A stretch of 64,000 nt of DNA from Chitinophagales bacterium (GCA_017303335.1 JAFLBK010000001.1:1183001-1247000); one strand, 5' to 3'. Shown: positions 1 to 8,220, counted from the first letter of the stretch. Numbers and translations: made by a program. The notes: generated by a model not told the origin, from the sequence alone.

Positions 1-336
1 ATCGAGATCACGATCGAACAATGGAGCGTATTGTATCACCTGTGGAAGACGGATGGGTTAAGTCAGCAGCAGTTGTGCGATGCCACCTTCCGCGATAAAC
101 CCAGCATCACCCGCCTCGTGGATAACCTCGAAAGGCTGAAACTGGTAAAACGGAATGCATCCAAGGAAGACAGGCGCAAAAACCTCATCGTGCTTACACC
201 GGTTGGGAAAGAACTCGAAGAACAATGCGTGGAGATCGCCAACACGACGCTCAACGAAGCGCTCGAAGGCGTTACCAACGGACAGATCGAGATCGCCAAG
301 GAAGTGCTGCAGATGGTTTATGATAACCTGAAATAG
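1..336 (+). CDS. MarR family transcriptional regulator (5' end outside window)
   Basis: The frame is already open at base 1 and ends at 336, so only the C-terminal part (about 111 residues) is present. It carries the winged helix-turn-helix of MarR proteins: the recognition helix region reads DKPSITRLVDNLE, followed by the wing with KEDRRKNLIVLT and a C-terminal dimerisation helix. MarR proteins are dimeric ligand-responsive repressors. The next gene on the same strand, 106 bp downstream, is an acyl-CoA dehydrogenase, so control of fatty-acid or aromatic-acid catabolism is plausible but is inference. The ligand cannot be read from the sequence. Confidence 0.9.
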   Translation: MEITIEQWSVLYHLWKTDGLSQQQLCDATFRDKPSITRLVDNLERLKLVKRNASKEDRRKNLIVLTPVGKELEEQCVEIANTTLNEALEGVTNGQIEIAKEVLQMVYDNLK

Positions 337-342
337 CCGATA

Positions 343-421
343 CCGGATACCAGATACTGGTCGCTTGTCTCTCGAAACCCAGTAACCAGTATCCAGTGAC
401 CAGTATCCAGTGACCAGTATC
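343..421. repeat. short tandem and inverted repeats between marR-like gene and acyl-CoA dehydrogenase
   Basis: The 14-bp unit ACCAGTATCCAGTG occurs at 385-398 and 399-412 and starts a third time at 413-421. An inverted, slightly diverged copy lies at 346-362 (GATACCAGATACTGGTC). The left arm can pair with the right copies to form a stem-loop. It could be an attenuator-like structure or simple slippage DNA. Confidence 0.6.
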
Positions 422-442
422 AATCTTTTAAAAACTTTTGTC

Positions 443-2239
443 ATGAATACAACAGTATCCACACCCACCACCACACTCAAAGGCGGCGAATGGCTGATCA
501 AAGAAAGCAACGCGTTTGAAACCTACGTGCCCGAGGATTTCAACGAAGAGCAGCAGATGGTTAAAGACATGTGCCTGCAGTTCCTGAACAGCGAAGTGCT
601 GCCCATCGTGGACCGCATCGACAAGATGGAGCCGGGCCTCATGCCCTCCCTGATGGTAAAGGCCGGCGAACAGGGCCTGCTGGGTTCTTCCATTCCCGAA
701 GACCTGGGCGGATTGGGAAAAGATTTCATCACCTCCACCATCGTGAACGAAGGACTGGGTGGTGGCTATTCATTCAGCGTGGCCATCGCGGCGCATACCG
801 GTATCGGCACCCTGCCCATCCTGTACTTCGGTACCGAGGAACAGAAGAAGAAATACATTCCCAAACTGGCAACGGGTGAATGGAAGGGCGCTTACGGACT
901 AACCGAACCAAACAGCGGCAGCGATGCCCTCGGTGCCAAAACCACGGCTACGCTTTCGGCCGATGGAAAACACTATATACTGAACGGACAAAAATGCTGG
1001 ATCACCAACGGCGGCTTTGCGGATGTATATACCGTATTCGCCAAGATCGACGGGGATAAGTTCTCCGCCTTTATCGTGGAAAGAGGTTTTGAAGGATTCA
1101 CGCAGGGGCCCGAAGAACATAAAATGGGTATCAAAGGTTCTTCAACGGTTCAGTTGTATTTCCAGGATTGCAAAGTGCCTGTTGAAAATCTGCTCGGTGA
1201 GGTCGGCAAGGGCCATATCATCGCCTTCAATATCCTGAACATCGGTCGCCTCAAACTCTGTGCGGCTGCCATCGGCGGAAGCAAGCTCGCGGTTAATTCA
1301 GCCGTTGAATACGCGAAAACAAGAGAACAATTCAAAACACCGATCGCCAACTTCGGCGCCATCAAATACAAACTGGCCGAAATGGCTACCCGCATCTTCG
1401 TAAGCGAAAGCGCTTTGTACCGTACCAGCAAATGGATCGACGATAAAGAAGTGGAGCTGGCGGCTTCGGGTAAGGCCTTCGCCGAAGCCCTGCTGGGCGC
1501 CGCCGAAGAATACGCGGTGGAATGCGCCATCTTAAAAGTGCATGGCAGCGAAGTGCTGGATTACGTGGTGGATGAAGCCGTACAGATCCACGGAGGTAAT
1601 GGCTTCAGCGATGAATACGCCGCCAGCCGTGCCTACCGCGACAGCCGCATCAACCGCATCTACGAAGGAACCAACGAGATCAACCGCCTGCTTACGGTGG
1701 ATATGATCCTCAAGCGTGCGATGAAAGGAAAGATCGACCTGATGGGTCCGGCCATGGCGGTGCAGAAAGAACTGATGAGCATCCCGGATTTTGGTAACGA
1801 AGACGAATCGGCTTTTTCCAAAGAACGCAAGGCCATCGCCAATATGAAAAAAGCCATCCTGATGGTGGCCGGCGCCGCCGTGCAGAAACTGATGATGAAG
1901 ATCCAGGACGAACAGGAGATACTGATGAACATCGCCGATATGGCCATCGAAACCTTTGAAGCGGAGAGTACGCTGCTGCGGGTGATGAAGCTGGTGGAAA
2001 AAGAAGGCGAAGCGGCAGTGCAGGTGAAGGCCGATATGATGCGCTGCTACCTGAACGACGCGGTAGACCGGGTGAACAAGGCCGGTAAGGAAGCGATCAA
2101 CGCCTTTGCCAGCGGCGATGAACAGCGCATGATGCTGCTGGGCCTGAAGCGATTCACCAAAACAGAACCGTTCAACAGCAAGGATGCACGCCGCCGTATC
2201 GCCGATACGCTGATCGCGGAAAACAGGTATCCCTGGTAA
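443..2239 (+). CDS. acyl-CoA dehydrogenase, long two-part type
   Basis: FAD-dependent acyl-CoA dehydrogenase of 598 residues that should introduce the trans-2 double bond in the first step of beta-oxidation. The ACAD N-terminal, middle (GLTEPNSGSDALG, WITNGG) and C-terminal helical domains fill about residues 25-430. The catalytic base is Glu408 in RIYEGTNEINRLL. About 160 further residues follow, as in the VLCAD-like enzymes common in Bacteroidota. The ATG at 443 is chosen because the ORF upstream of it lies in the repeat region; AACTTTTG, close to a TAnnTTTG box, sits just before it. The MarR gene upstream may regulate it. Chain-length specificity is unknown. Confidence 0.93.
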   Translation: MNTTVSTPTTTLKGGEWLIKESNAFETYVPEDFNEEQQMVKDMCLQFLNSEVLPIVDRIDKMEPGLMPSLMVKAGEQGLLGSSIPEDLGGLGKDFITSTIVNEGLGGGYSFSVAIAAHTGIGTLPILYFGTEEQKKKYIPKLATGEWKGAYGLTEPNSGSDALGAKTTATLSADGKHYILNGQKCWITNGGFADVYTVFAKIDGDKFSAFIVERGFEGFTQGPEEHKMGIKGSSTVQLYFQDCKVPVENLLGEVGKGHIIAFNILNIGRLKLCAAAIGGSKLAVNSAVEYAKTREQFKTPIANFGAIKYKLAEMATRIFVSESALYRTSKWIDDKEVELAASGKAFAEALLGAAEEYAVECAILKVHGSEVLDYVVDEAVQIHGGNGFSDEYAASRAYRDSRINRIYEGTNEINRLLTVDMILKRAMKGKIDLMGPAMAVQKELMSIPDFGNEDESAFSKERKAIANMKKAILMVAGAAVQKLMMKIQDEQEILMNIADMAIETFEAESTLLRVMKLVEKEGEAAVQVKADMMRCYLNDAVDRVNKAGKEAINAFASGDEQRMMLLGLKRFTKTEPFNSKDARRRIADTLIAENRYPW

Positions 2240-2262
2240 CCAACAGCCAGTTACGAATGAAT

Positions 2263-2293
2263 AAAAACACTTCTGTCATTGAAGTGTTTTTTT
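2263..2293 (+). terminator. rho-independent terminator after acyl-CoA dehydrogenase
   Basis: AAAAACACTTC pairs with GAAGTGTTTTT across a 7-nt loop, followed by a run of T. It lies 24 bp after the stop codon of the acyl-CoA dehydrogenase. Confidence 0.85.
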
Positions 2294-2337
2294 ATGCCTG
2301 TATCCCGCTGTATGCCCCGATTGCGGGCCATAAAACG

Positions 2338-2345
2338 TACCTTTG
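2338..2345 (+). promoter_or_regulatory. Bacteroidota -7 promoter box TACCTTTG
   Basis: TACCTTTG matches TAnnTTTG and is followed by CGGC; the ATG of the small exported protein lies 11 bp downstream. The same TACCTTTGCGGC string precedes the heme A synthase gene near 29707. Confidence 0.6.
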
Positions 2346-2355
2346 CGGCAACCGG

Positions 2356-2736
2356 ATGAAACAGGTAATTCGCTATAGTACGCTTCTTCTTCTCCTGATC
2401 GTTGCTGTGCAACGGGCCGGCGCGGGCAACCTGTTGCCTGTTCCCGGGAACGGAAAAGATATTCCGCAACAGGCGCAGCTTACCGGTACAGCAAACGGAC
2501 AGCAGCACAGCGATCATCTGCTGTTGGCCGATCACGGGCTCCTTATCACGCTGTGCGAACACGCCTCACCAGCCAGCCAGGCTTCCAAACGCCCGCAGGC
2601 AGGTCATGATCTTTTTGTTGCCTTTGCTGCGCAAGAGGGCCGGGCCGAAAAGGCGCTCTTGTCGTATGAGCGTAAATACCCCGACCGGCATACCCGGTAC
2701 TTCGCCATATTGTTCCCGCACCATTTTTTCTGGTAA
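2356..2736 (+). CDS. small exported protein of unknown function
   Basis: A 126-residue protein that I do not recognise. The ATG at 2356 gives a clear signal peptide: MKQ, then a Leu/Ile-rich core, ending near VQRAGAGN. The mature part is rich in Gln, His and Ala and has no recognised motif. A terminator lies upstream and a -7 box 11 bp before the start, so it is probably a single-gene unit. The reading frame is open further 5' but would run through the terminator, which argues against an earlier start. Function unknown. Confidence 0.55.
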   Translation: MKQVIRYSTLLLLLIVAVQRAGAGNLLPVPGNGKDIPQQAQLTGTANGQQHSDHLLLADHGLLITLCEHASPASQASKRPQAGHDLFVAFAAQEGRAEKALLSYERKYPDRHTRYFAILFPHHFFW

Positions 2737-2845
2737 CCGATTCCACTCCGGTTCATTAATACCGGCAACATGAGCCGCCGGTTCTGTATACCCGCCTGGT
2801 TTTACAGGCCGGTCATTTATTCATTCATTTATCAAATCGTTTATC

Positions 2846-3400
2846 ATGACGTCTACCATATTATTCGCCACTGGCATTGTGGGTTTTATTGTTTTACTGG
2901 TATTTATACTTTCTTACATCAGCATCCGCCAGCGCCGCCGCGAGGCCGAACGCCGGGTGCAGTTTTTCCTGAAAACCGCTTCCGGTAACGGAATGATCAT
3001 TTATAGAAAGGATGTGATCCAGCACCGGGTGATCGGCTGGGATGAAATCCGGAACCGCATACTCTATGTGGAATTCGATGAGGGCGATCCACGTGTGGAG
3101 CAGGTGGCGCTGGATGAAGTGGCTTCCTGCCGGCTGATGCTGAACAACCAGGGAATTACCGAAAAAGTGAAGGGAGAGGATAAGGTGACGGAAAGTTTTA
3201 TCTCCTCCGTGAAGATCCGGTTGATCTATGCCGACGACCGCAGGGGATATACCGATCTGGGTTTCTTTAAATACGGCATCGATACCTTCCAGGACCTGGC
3301 GCATCTCAAACAGGTGGCGGGCGAGTGGGAGGAACTGATCAATGCGCACTGCCGGAAGGGCAATGTTGTAAAAATGCCGGCGAAGCAGATCGGCGCTTAG
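2846..3400 (+). CDS. single-pass membrane protein of unknown function
   Basis: A 184-residue protein with one N-terminal membrane helix (about residues 5-26, ATGIVGFIVLLVFILSY) followed by RQRRRE, which suggests the remainder is cytoplasmic. The soluble part is a mixed, acidic domain without a recognised motif. Its stop codon overlaps by 4 bp the stop of the convergent gene at 3397-3675. No function can be assigned. Confidence 0.7.
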   Translation: MTSTILFATGIVGFIVLLVFILSYISIRQRRREAERRVQFFLKTASGNGMIIYRKDVIQHRVIGWDEIRNRILYVEFDEGDPRVEQVALDEVASCRLMLNNQGITEKVKGEDKVTESFISSVKIRLIYADDRRGYTDLGFFKYGIDTFQDLAHLKQVAGEWEELINAHCRKGNVVKMPAKQIGA

Positions 3401-3675
3401 TATATTTCCATTTCCATGAGCAGGGTTTCCATCGGCTGGCGGCCGGTTTGCAGCAGGATGCTGTTGCAGCGATGCAGGAGCGAGGCCGGCAGGTCGGTGC
3501 TGCAGGCGTGGCTCCAGAAGGTAAGTAACAGTTTTTGCTGAACAGGAGTAAGCGGTTCGGTGAGTTTGAGGATGAAGTGGTGCAGGGCGGAGATATCGTC
3601 ATCCCGCAGGTGGTTGAAGGCGTTATGCGCCAGCAGGTCCATCGTAAGCGACAGAATGGTATTGGATTGTTTCAT
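3397..3675 (-). CDS. small hypothetical protein, divergent from an HTH gene
   Basis: With the ATG at 3675 this is a 92-residue, mainly helical protein (MKQSNTILSLTMDLL at the start, LTPVQQKLLLTFWSHAC in the middle). The frame stays open upstream, but that part is Arg/Gln-rich, low-quality sequence and is left out. It is divergent from the HTH gene at 3936, and the 260 bp between them contain an operator-like array. A regulator-partner pair is possible; nothing shows its function. Confidence 0.5.
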   Translation of the reverse strand: MKQSNTILSLTMDLLAHNAFNHLRDDDISALHHFILKLTEPLTPVQQKLLLTFWSHACSTDLPASLLHRCNSILLQTGRQPMETLLMEMEIY

Positions 3676-3852
3676 GTGCAGGTTTTTTAGGACAAGTGTA
3701 CTTGCCGCAGGCAAGCTCTTGCTATAACGTGAAGGAATGGTAAACATTACGTTATGGAATTGTGCCCGGCAGCGGATGTGGAAAGGCTGGGGAAAAGGCG
3801 CCCGCTGTATATACAATAAGCCGCGGCGGATCTGGTTATCCTGCTGTTCAGG

Positions 3853-3904
3853 TTGTGAACGCCTTTTTTGTGAACGATGTGATCGTACACAATGATCGTC
3901 CACA
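3853..3904. promoter_or_regulatory. operator-like array of four half-sites upstream of the HTH gene
   Basis: Half-sites of the type TGTGnACGAT occur four times: TGTGAACG at 3854, TGTGAACGATG at 3869-3879, and in the opposite orientation TGTGTACGATC (3891-3881) and TGTGGACGATC (3904-3894). The array lies 32-83 bp before the HTH gene and within the divergent spacer. This is the pattern expected of an autoregulated HTH repressor. Confidence 0.5.
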
Positions 3905-3935
3905 CTTTTATCATTAACCAGAAAACAGCTTCCGC

Positions 3936-4511
3936 ATGAGCAGTATCCGCGAAATACGTGAGTTCACCGGCCTGAGCCATAAGCAGTTGGCCGATTGGCT
4001 GGGCGTTTCCAAAAGCCTGGTTTGGTATGCCGAAACCGGCGGGCGGAACCTGCCCGCGGCCGCCCGGCTGAAACTGAATGCCCTGGTATTGCTGCTGCAG
4101 GGGCTGAAAGCGGGATCAACAACCCCTGTTGCGCCGGGCCAGCGGCTGGTGAGCAACCCGGCCCTGCTGGCGGAGCGCCACCGGCAGAAAGAGGCTTTTC
4201 ACCGGCGCAGCGCCGCGGCCCTGCAGCGTCAGTTGAGCAAGCTGCAAACAAAGCGCCCGCAGCTGAACACCCGGCTGGCGCTTTTTGAAGCCCTCCGCAA
4301 AGAAGCCCCGCACTGGTACCGGGTAACCGATGCCGATACAACCTGGATGGAACTCACCGGGTGGTTCACCCGCGACCGCCTGCCCCTTAGCGGCCCCGAG
4401 CAGCAGGAACTGCTGCAGGACAAGATCGATACGCACCTGGCCTCTGCGGAACTGCACCGGCAGCGGAAGGAGAAGTATGAGGGGGTGGAAGGGGTGTTGG
4501 GAAATAGGTAA
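3936..4511 (+). CDS. XRE-type helix-turn-helix DNA-binding protein
   Basis: A 191-residue protein whose first 60 residues form an XRE/Cro-type HTH (REFTGLSHKQLADWLGVSKSLVWYAETG). The rest is a long, charged, probably coiled helical region rich in Arg, Gln and Leu, without a recognised effector domain. The four-half-site array just upstream suggests autoregulation. It faces away from the small gene at 3397-3675. Base composition is like the host, unlike the AT-rich island that begins immediately downstream. The regulon is unknown. Confidence 0.75.
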   Translation: MSSIREIREFTGLSHKQLADWLGVSKSLVWYAETGGRNLPAAARLKLNALVLLLQGLKAGSTTPVAPGQRLVSNPALLAERHRQKEAFHRRSAAALQRQLSKLQTKRPQLNTRLALFEALRKEAPHWYRVTDADTTWMELTGWFTRDRLPLSGPEQQELLQDKIDTHLASAELHRQRKEKYEGVEGVLGNR

Positions 4512-4555
4512 GGTGGGTAGCAAGTTGTCGATTAGCCAGTAATCTAATAGCAAGT

Positions 4556-4816
4556 TTAACTATCATATTTATAGAGCGCCCCATTTTCTATAGCATAAAC
4601 AATATGTGTTTCATTTCTCAATTGCTCTTCGGTTAAGTCATCTTGATAAGAATAATCTATTTCATTGATAACACTGAACGTGTTGCTTTCCTTGTCAAAA
4701 GAAATCCTTTTACTACTCCTTGCACCAAAATTTAAAGCAATAAAGAAATCCGAATAATCTCCATTTGGATTTGACGCCTCCTTTTTCAATTCATCAATAG
4801 AGGTAATTTTTTTCAT
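4556..4816 (-). CDS. small acidic protein at the edge of an AT-rich island
   Basis: An 86-residue, acidic, AT-rich gene that I do not recognise (MKKITSIDELKKEA at the N-terminus, ending ENGALYKYDS). It is transcribed away from the controller gene at 4905, and the 88-bp spacer between them holds the C-box-like operator. A purine-rich stretch, AAAGAGAG, lies a few bases before the ATG. By position it could be an immunity or modifier protein for the nuclease-helicase, but this is inference from layout only. Confidence 0.6.
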   Translation of the reverse strand: MKKITSIDELKKEASNPNGDYSDFFIALNFGARSSKRISFDKESNTFSVINEIDYSYQDDLTEEQLRNETHIVYAIENGALYKYDS

Positions 4817-4853
4817 AACTCTCTTTTAGTAAAGCTATGAAAATTGTTTGGAA

Positions 4854-4883
4854 TGACCCTTAAAGTCCGTTGACTTATAGGCC
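4854..4883. promoter_or_regulatory. C-box-like operator upstream of controller gene
   Basis: Two imperfect elements, TGACCCTTAAAGTC (4854-4867) and TGACTTATAGGCC (4871-4883), are separated by CGT. They resemble the tandem GACTTATAGTC boxes separated by CCGTG that restriction-modification controller (C) proteins bind. The array lies 22-51 bp before the ATG of the XRE protein at 4905. Confidence 0.55.
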
Positions 4884-4904
4884 ACAATACCTGACCTTAC
4901 AATA

Positions 4905-5126
4905 ATGGATATTAAACTAAAAATTGGCCAGCGTATTCGTGAACTCCGTAAAGAGCTTGGTATCTCTCAAGAAGCACTTGCCTATAAGGCAGAAGTAGAT
5001 AGGACCTATGTTACTGATGTAGAGAATGGGAGACGTAATGTTTCGGTTGAAATTTTAGAACGGTTAATAAAAGCATTGGATATATCTGTGACTGATTTTT
5101 TTACTACAAAAGAGTTTAAGAAATAA
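4905..5126 (+). CDS. C-protein-like XRE transcriptional controller
   Basis: A 73-residue protein consisting almost entirely of an XRE HTH: KIGQRIRELRKELGISQEALAYKAEVDRTYVTDVENGRRN, then the dimerisation helix LERLIKALDISVTDFF. Size and sequence are like the controller proteins of type II restriction-modification systems, which first activate and then limit their own operon. A C-box-like operator lies upstream. The nuclease-helicase gene begins 7 bp after its stop, so the two are almost certainly co-transcribed. No methyltransferase gene is present nearby, which is unusual for a C protein. Strongly AT-rich compared with the host genes. Confidence 0.85.
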   Translation: MDIKLKIGQRIRELRKELGISQEALAYKAEVDRTYVTDVENGRRNVSVEILERLIKALDISVTDFFTTKEFKK

Positions 5127-5133
5127 TTTCATA

Positions 5134-7104
5134 ATGAAAAGAAGTTACTACTCAAACTCCATTTCTAATTTTCTAGTAGAAAGCGAAGCTAGTATCCTTG
5201 GAAAACTTAGTATGCATCACGGTTTTGCACTTGAAAATCTGCAAAAAAATGCATGGCTTAATCAAATTCAAGTATTAAAAAATGCATTGTCTGTAAATAG
5301 TGGGGGCCGGATTTATTTTGAATTCGCCATTCCTAGAATGGGGAGGAGAGTTGATAATATACTTTTAATAAATGATTTAATATTTGTCATTGAGTTTAAA
5401 GTCGGAGAGGCTTTATACACGAAACATGCCGTAAATCAAGTAACAGATTACTGTCTGGATTTAGCAAATTTCCACGAAGGCAGCCATAATAAAAAAATTA
5501 TCCCAATACTCCTTGCGACAAGAGCGCCTTTTGCAATCAATAATATTACTTCAGACAATCACATTTTTGACCCTGTAAAAACCAATAAAGAAAATTTCAG
5601 TGAAATCTTGCAAGAATTAATTCTGAAGTATTCTTCAGGGTTGATTGATGCTGATGGGTGGGAAAATTCAATCTATAAACCAACCCCTACTATAATTGAA
5701 GCTGCACAAGCTTTGTATAAGGGACATGATGTTAAAGAGATTTCAAGAAGTGATGCCGGCGCAATTAACCTATCTAAAACTGCAGCCTGTATTAACTCAA
5801 TTATTGAAGAATCCAAATTAAAGCAAAGAAAATCAATCTGCTTTCTTACCGGAGTGCCGGGGGCTGGTAAGACTTTAGCCGGATTGAATATTGCCAATGC
5901 GAGAATGAAGGCTGATGAGAATGAGCATGCCGTATTTCTTTCAGGGAATGGCCCTTTGGTTTATGTGTTAAGAGAAGCTCTTACACGAGATGAAGTTTTG
6001 TCAATTAAAGAACTTGGCGGTAAAGCAACCAAGAAAACCACAGCCAACAAGACGCATGCCTTCATTCAAAATATACACCACTTTCGAGATGACAACTTGA
6101 ATAATGAGAAAGCACCTATTGAGAAGGTTGTAGTTTTTGACGAAGCACAAAGGGCATGGGAGAAGGAACAAGTGAGTTCCTTTATGAAAAAAAAGAAAGG
6201 TATAGAAGATTTTAATAAGTCCGAGCCGGAATATCTAATCGGTGTAATGGATCGACATCCAGATTGGTGCGCTATAATTTGTTTAATTGGTGGTGGACAA
6301 GAAATAAATACTGGTGAAGCAGGAGCCGCAGAGTGGGTTAAGGCGTTAAAGAGCCATTTTAATGGTTGGGATATTCATTACTCAAATCTCTTTCTGACAA
6401 ATGACACTTATCTGGCCGATGAAGAATTAAGATCATGGTTAACTGAAAATGGAAGAAGCCAAACTGATCTGCATCTTTCGGTTTCAGTAAGATCTTTTAG
6501 GTCTGAAAATGTTTCAATGTTAATGCATGAAATTTTAGAGGGCAATAAAGACAAGGCAGCAGAAATTTATAATTCCATAAAAAATAATTTCCCAATCTTA
6601 TTAACAAGAAACCTTGATAGGGCAAAATTATGGCTAAAAAGTAAAGCCAGAGGTAGTGAGCGATTTGGTATTATAGCTAGTTCTGGGGGTAAAAGGCTAC
6701 GACCTTGTGGTTTGGATGTAAATAACACAATTGATGCTCCCAATTGGTTCCTGAATGAATCACAGGATGTACGATCTTCAAACCACTTGGAAGATGTAGC
6801 TACAGAATTTGATATACAAGGATTAGAAATTGATTGGACTTGTTTGGCATGGGATATTAATTTTCATCATTCAAACGGAGAATGGAAATATCAAAAATTT
6901 AAGGGCACTAAATGGCAACAAATAAGAGGTGAGGAGGAAAGAAGTTTCCTAAAAAACACTTATCGTGTTTTGCTCACAAGAGCAAGACAAGGTATGGTGA
7001 TTTTTGTTCCGAAAGGTGATGATGAAGACATTACAAGGCCTAGCTTTCAATACAATGGCATTTATCAATTCCTAAAATCTTGTGGTTTCGAGGATTTGCC
7101 TTAA
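5134..7104 (+). CDS. PD-(D/E)XK nuclease fused to DUF2075-type DNA/RNA helicase
   Basis: A 656-residue two-part protein. The N-terminal part (about 20-150) has a restriction-enzyme-like core: Asp74 in GRRVDNILL, then Glu87-x-Lys89 in VIEFKVG, the PD-(D/E)XK pattern. From about 210 there is an SF1-like ATPase of the DUF2075/Schlafen-type helicase group, with Walker A GVPGAGKT at 240-247, Walker B VVVFDEAQ with Asp336-Glu337, and a late motif NTYRVLLTRARQGMVIFVP. The architecture recalls the single-protein Nhi nuclease-helicase immunity enzyme of staphylococci; homology was not tested. It sits in an operon behind a C-like controller in an AT-rich island, so a role in anti-phage or anti-plasmid defence is the likeliest reading. 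DNA repair is the alternative. Confidence 0.85.
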   Translation: MKRSYYSNSISNFLVESEASILGKLSMHHGFALENLQKNAWLNQIQVLKNALSVNSGGRIYFEFAIPRMGRRVDNILLINDLIFVIEFKVGEALYTKHAVNQVTDYCLDLANFHEGSHNKKIIPILLATRAPFAINNITSDNHIFDPVKTNKENFSEILQELILKYSSGLIDADGWENSIYKPTPTIIEAAQALYKGHDVKEISRSDAGAINLSKTAACINSIIEESKLKQRKSICFLTGVPGAGKTLAGLNIANARMKADENEHAVFLSGNGPLVYVLREALTRDEVLSIKELGGKATKKTTANKTHAFIQNIHHFRDDNLNNEKAPIEKVVVFDEAQRAWEKEQVSSFMKKKKGIEDFNKSEPEYLIGVMDRHPDWCAIICLIGGGQEINTGEAGAAEWVKALKSHFNGWDIHYSNLFLTNDTYLADEELRSWLTENGRSQTDLHLSVSVRSFRSENVSMLMHEILEGNKDKAAEIYNSIKNNFPILLTRNLDRAKLWLKSKARGSERFGIIASSGGKRLRPCGLDVNNTIDAPNWFLNESQDVRSSNHLEDVATEFDIQGLEIDWTCLAWDINFHHSNGEWKYQKFKGTKWQQIRGEEERSFLKNTYRVLLTRARQGMVIFVPKGDDEDITRPSFQYNGIYQFLKSCGFEDLP

Positions 7105-7275
7105 AGCGGCTCATGTTATAGCTGCGTTGCTTCTTGGTATGCACATCGGCCATGCCGCAAAGCTACGGCCTGGTTGCGGTTACATGGTTTCCCCGCCCCG
7201 GAATGCTGACCATAATCAGCCCCCGAACCCGCCTTTCTCATTAGCGAACACTAGCGCAGCGGCTTCCTTTGTGGG

Positions 7276-7815
7276 ATGAAATCCTTTTCTTACCTGAAAG
7301 CGCTCGTTGTAGCCTGCCTGCTTGCAACAGCCTTTCCGTCCTTCACCCGGGCGCAGCGGGTAATCAGTTTGGATATCGCCTCGGTCCGCAATGTTCGCCA
7401 GCGGTTGAACGGGTTGAACCTGAGCGCCTTTTATCATTTCAACGAAAAGATTGTCGGCGGCATCGAAATGAACCGCTTCTTCCCGGTTAAGCACGAAGCC
7501 GGGGGAAAATCCATCGGGGAATCGGCCTGGGATTTCGACCTGAATTTTCATTACCTCATTCCCCTGGGAAGGCAGGTACGGTTGTATCCCTTGTGCGGCA
7601 TCAGCCACACTTCCGAGCGGGAGGATGATTATGCAGCCGGCGAAAGAGCCTACGAACGGTTCTGGTCATTTAATACAGGCGCTGGTATATTGGTATCCAT
7701 GGGCCGCTGGTCGCCGCATGCGGAGTATATGTTCACCCAGGGACATCGGAACCAGCAATTTGTACTGGTGGGTATCAGTTACGAGATCGAATGGGGGCAT
7801 TCGGAGAAGAAATAA
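7276..7815 (+). CDS. outer-membrane beta-barrel-like exported protein
   Basis: A 179-residue protein with a signal peptide (MKSFSYLKALVVACLLATAFPSFTRAQ). The mature part alternates hydrophobic and polar residues in strand-sized pieces (GLNLSAFYHF, VGGIEMNRFF, WDFDLNFHYLIPL, FVLVGISYEIEW), as in small outer-membrane beta-barrels of the OmpX/porin-like type. No enzyme motif is visible. It stands alone downstream of the AT-rich island. Its cargo or function is unknown. Confidence 0.75.
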   Translation: MKSFSYLKALVVACLLATAFPSFTRAQRVISLDIASVRNVRQRLNGLNLSAFYHFNEKIVGGIEMNRFFPVKHEAGGKSIGESAWDFDLNFHYLIPLGRQVRLYPLCGISHTSEREDDYAAGERAYERFWSFNTGAGILVSMGRWSPHAEYMFTQGHRNQQFVLVGISYEIEWGHSEKK

Positions 7816-7910
7816 AATACCTTCCTCCTTTACACATTAGAAGTCACAAATTGTGAGTTCCGGTTTTCCGGTTCCTGCGCACTAAGCTGTAACATGAAAT
7901 TAGTATTGTT

Positions 7911-7987
7911 AGTTTTTTGCTTGCCCAACCCTTCGGCTCCGCCTAGGGTGAGTCCTGATAAAGCTACAGCAGTACAAAAGCTGGGCA
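7911..7987. repeat. interspersed repeat copy R1
   Basis: It contains TTGCTTGCCCAACCCTTCGG, shared with the copy at 9363, then the TTCGGCTCCGC core, and ends with CTACAGCAGTACAAAAG. That end is the inverted form of the CTTTTGTACTACTGTGG seen near 15417. It is one of at least five partial copies between 7.9 and 15.7 kb, all in intergenic DNA. Confidence 0.6.
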
Positions 7988-8051
7988 AAGCTGCCGGAAG
8001 GCTGTTACGGTTCACAGATTAAATACCGGAAAATTATTTTACGTGTAGTGG

Positions 8052-8207
8052 CTATTTGGGGAGCCTGGTGTTTTTTAATATTTCTTTTGCGGCATTCGCC
8101 TTTTTTACAAAGAAGGGATGTTTTTCATAGTTGCCGACTTTGCTGTCGATCACGGCGCCGGTCTTTTTGCCGGTCGCTTTACTTTTATTTTTAGCGATTA
8201 CACCCAT
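8052..8207 (-). CDS. 51-residue lysine-rich small protein
   Basis: A short ORF from ATG at 8207 to TAG at 8052 encoding a 51-residue basic peptide (MGVIAKNKSKATGKKTGAVI at the start, ending KNTRLPK). It begins 13 bp after the stop of the DUF6934 gene on the same strand. I did not recognise it. Its tight linkage to DUF6934 suggests a small partner protein, for example in a toxin-antitoxin-like pair, but no sequence feature proves this. Confidence 0.5.
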   Translation of the reverse strand: MGVIAKNKSKATGKKTGAVIDSKVGNYEKHPFFVKKANAAKEILKNTRLPK

Positions 8208-8220
8208 TTATCAAATTTAC

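Noticed and set aside
385..421. CRISPR or regulatory iteron array
   Set aside because: Only 2.6 copies of a 14-bp unit without spacers; replication slippage or a stem-loop is simpler.
58..510. 150-residue antisense ORF over the MarR gene
   Set aside because: It is a shadow of a clearly coding frame on the other strand and runs through the tandem repeats.
4512..7275. Prophage or integrative element at the AT-rich nuclease-helicase island
   Set aside because: I looked for direct repeats, a tRNA end or an integrase at the edges and found none. It is better described as a transferred defence-type island without visible ends.
7082..7279. 65-residue ORF after the nuclease-helicase gene
   Set aside because: It begins inside the helicase gene in another frame and has no plausible start or motif. 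It only bridges the island edge.
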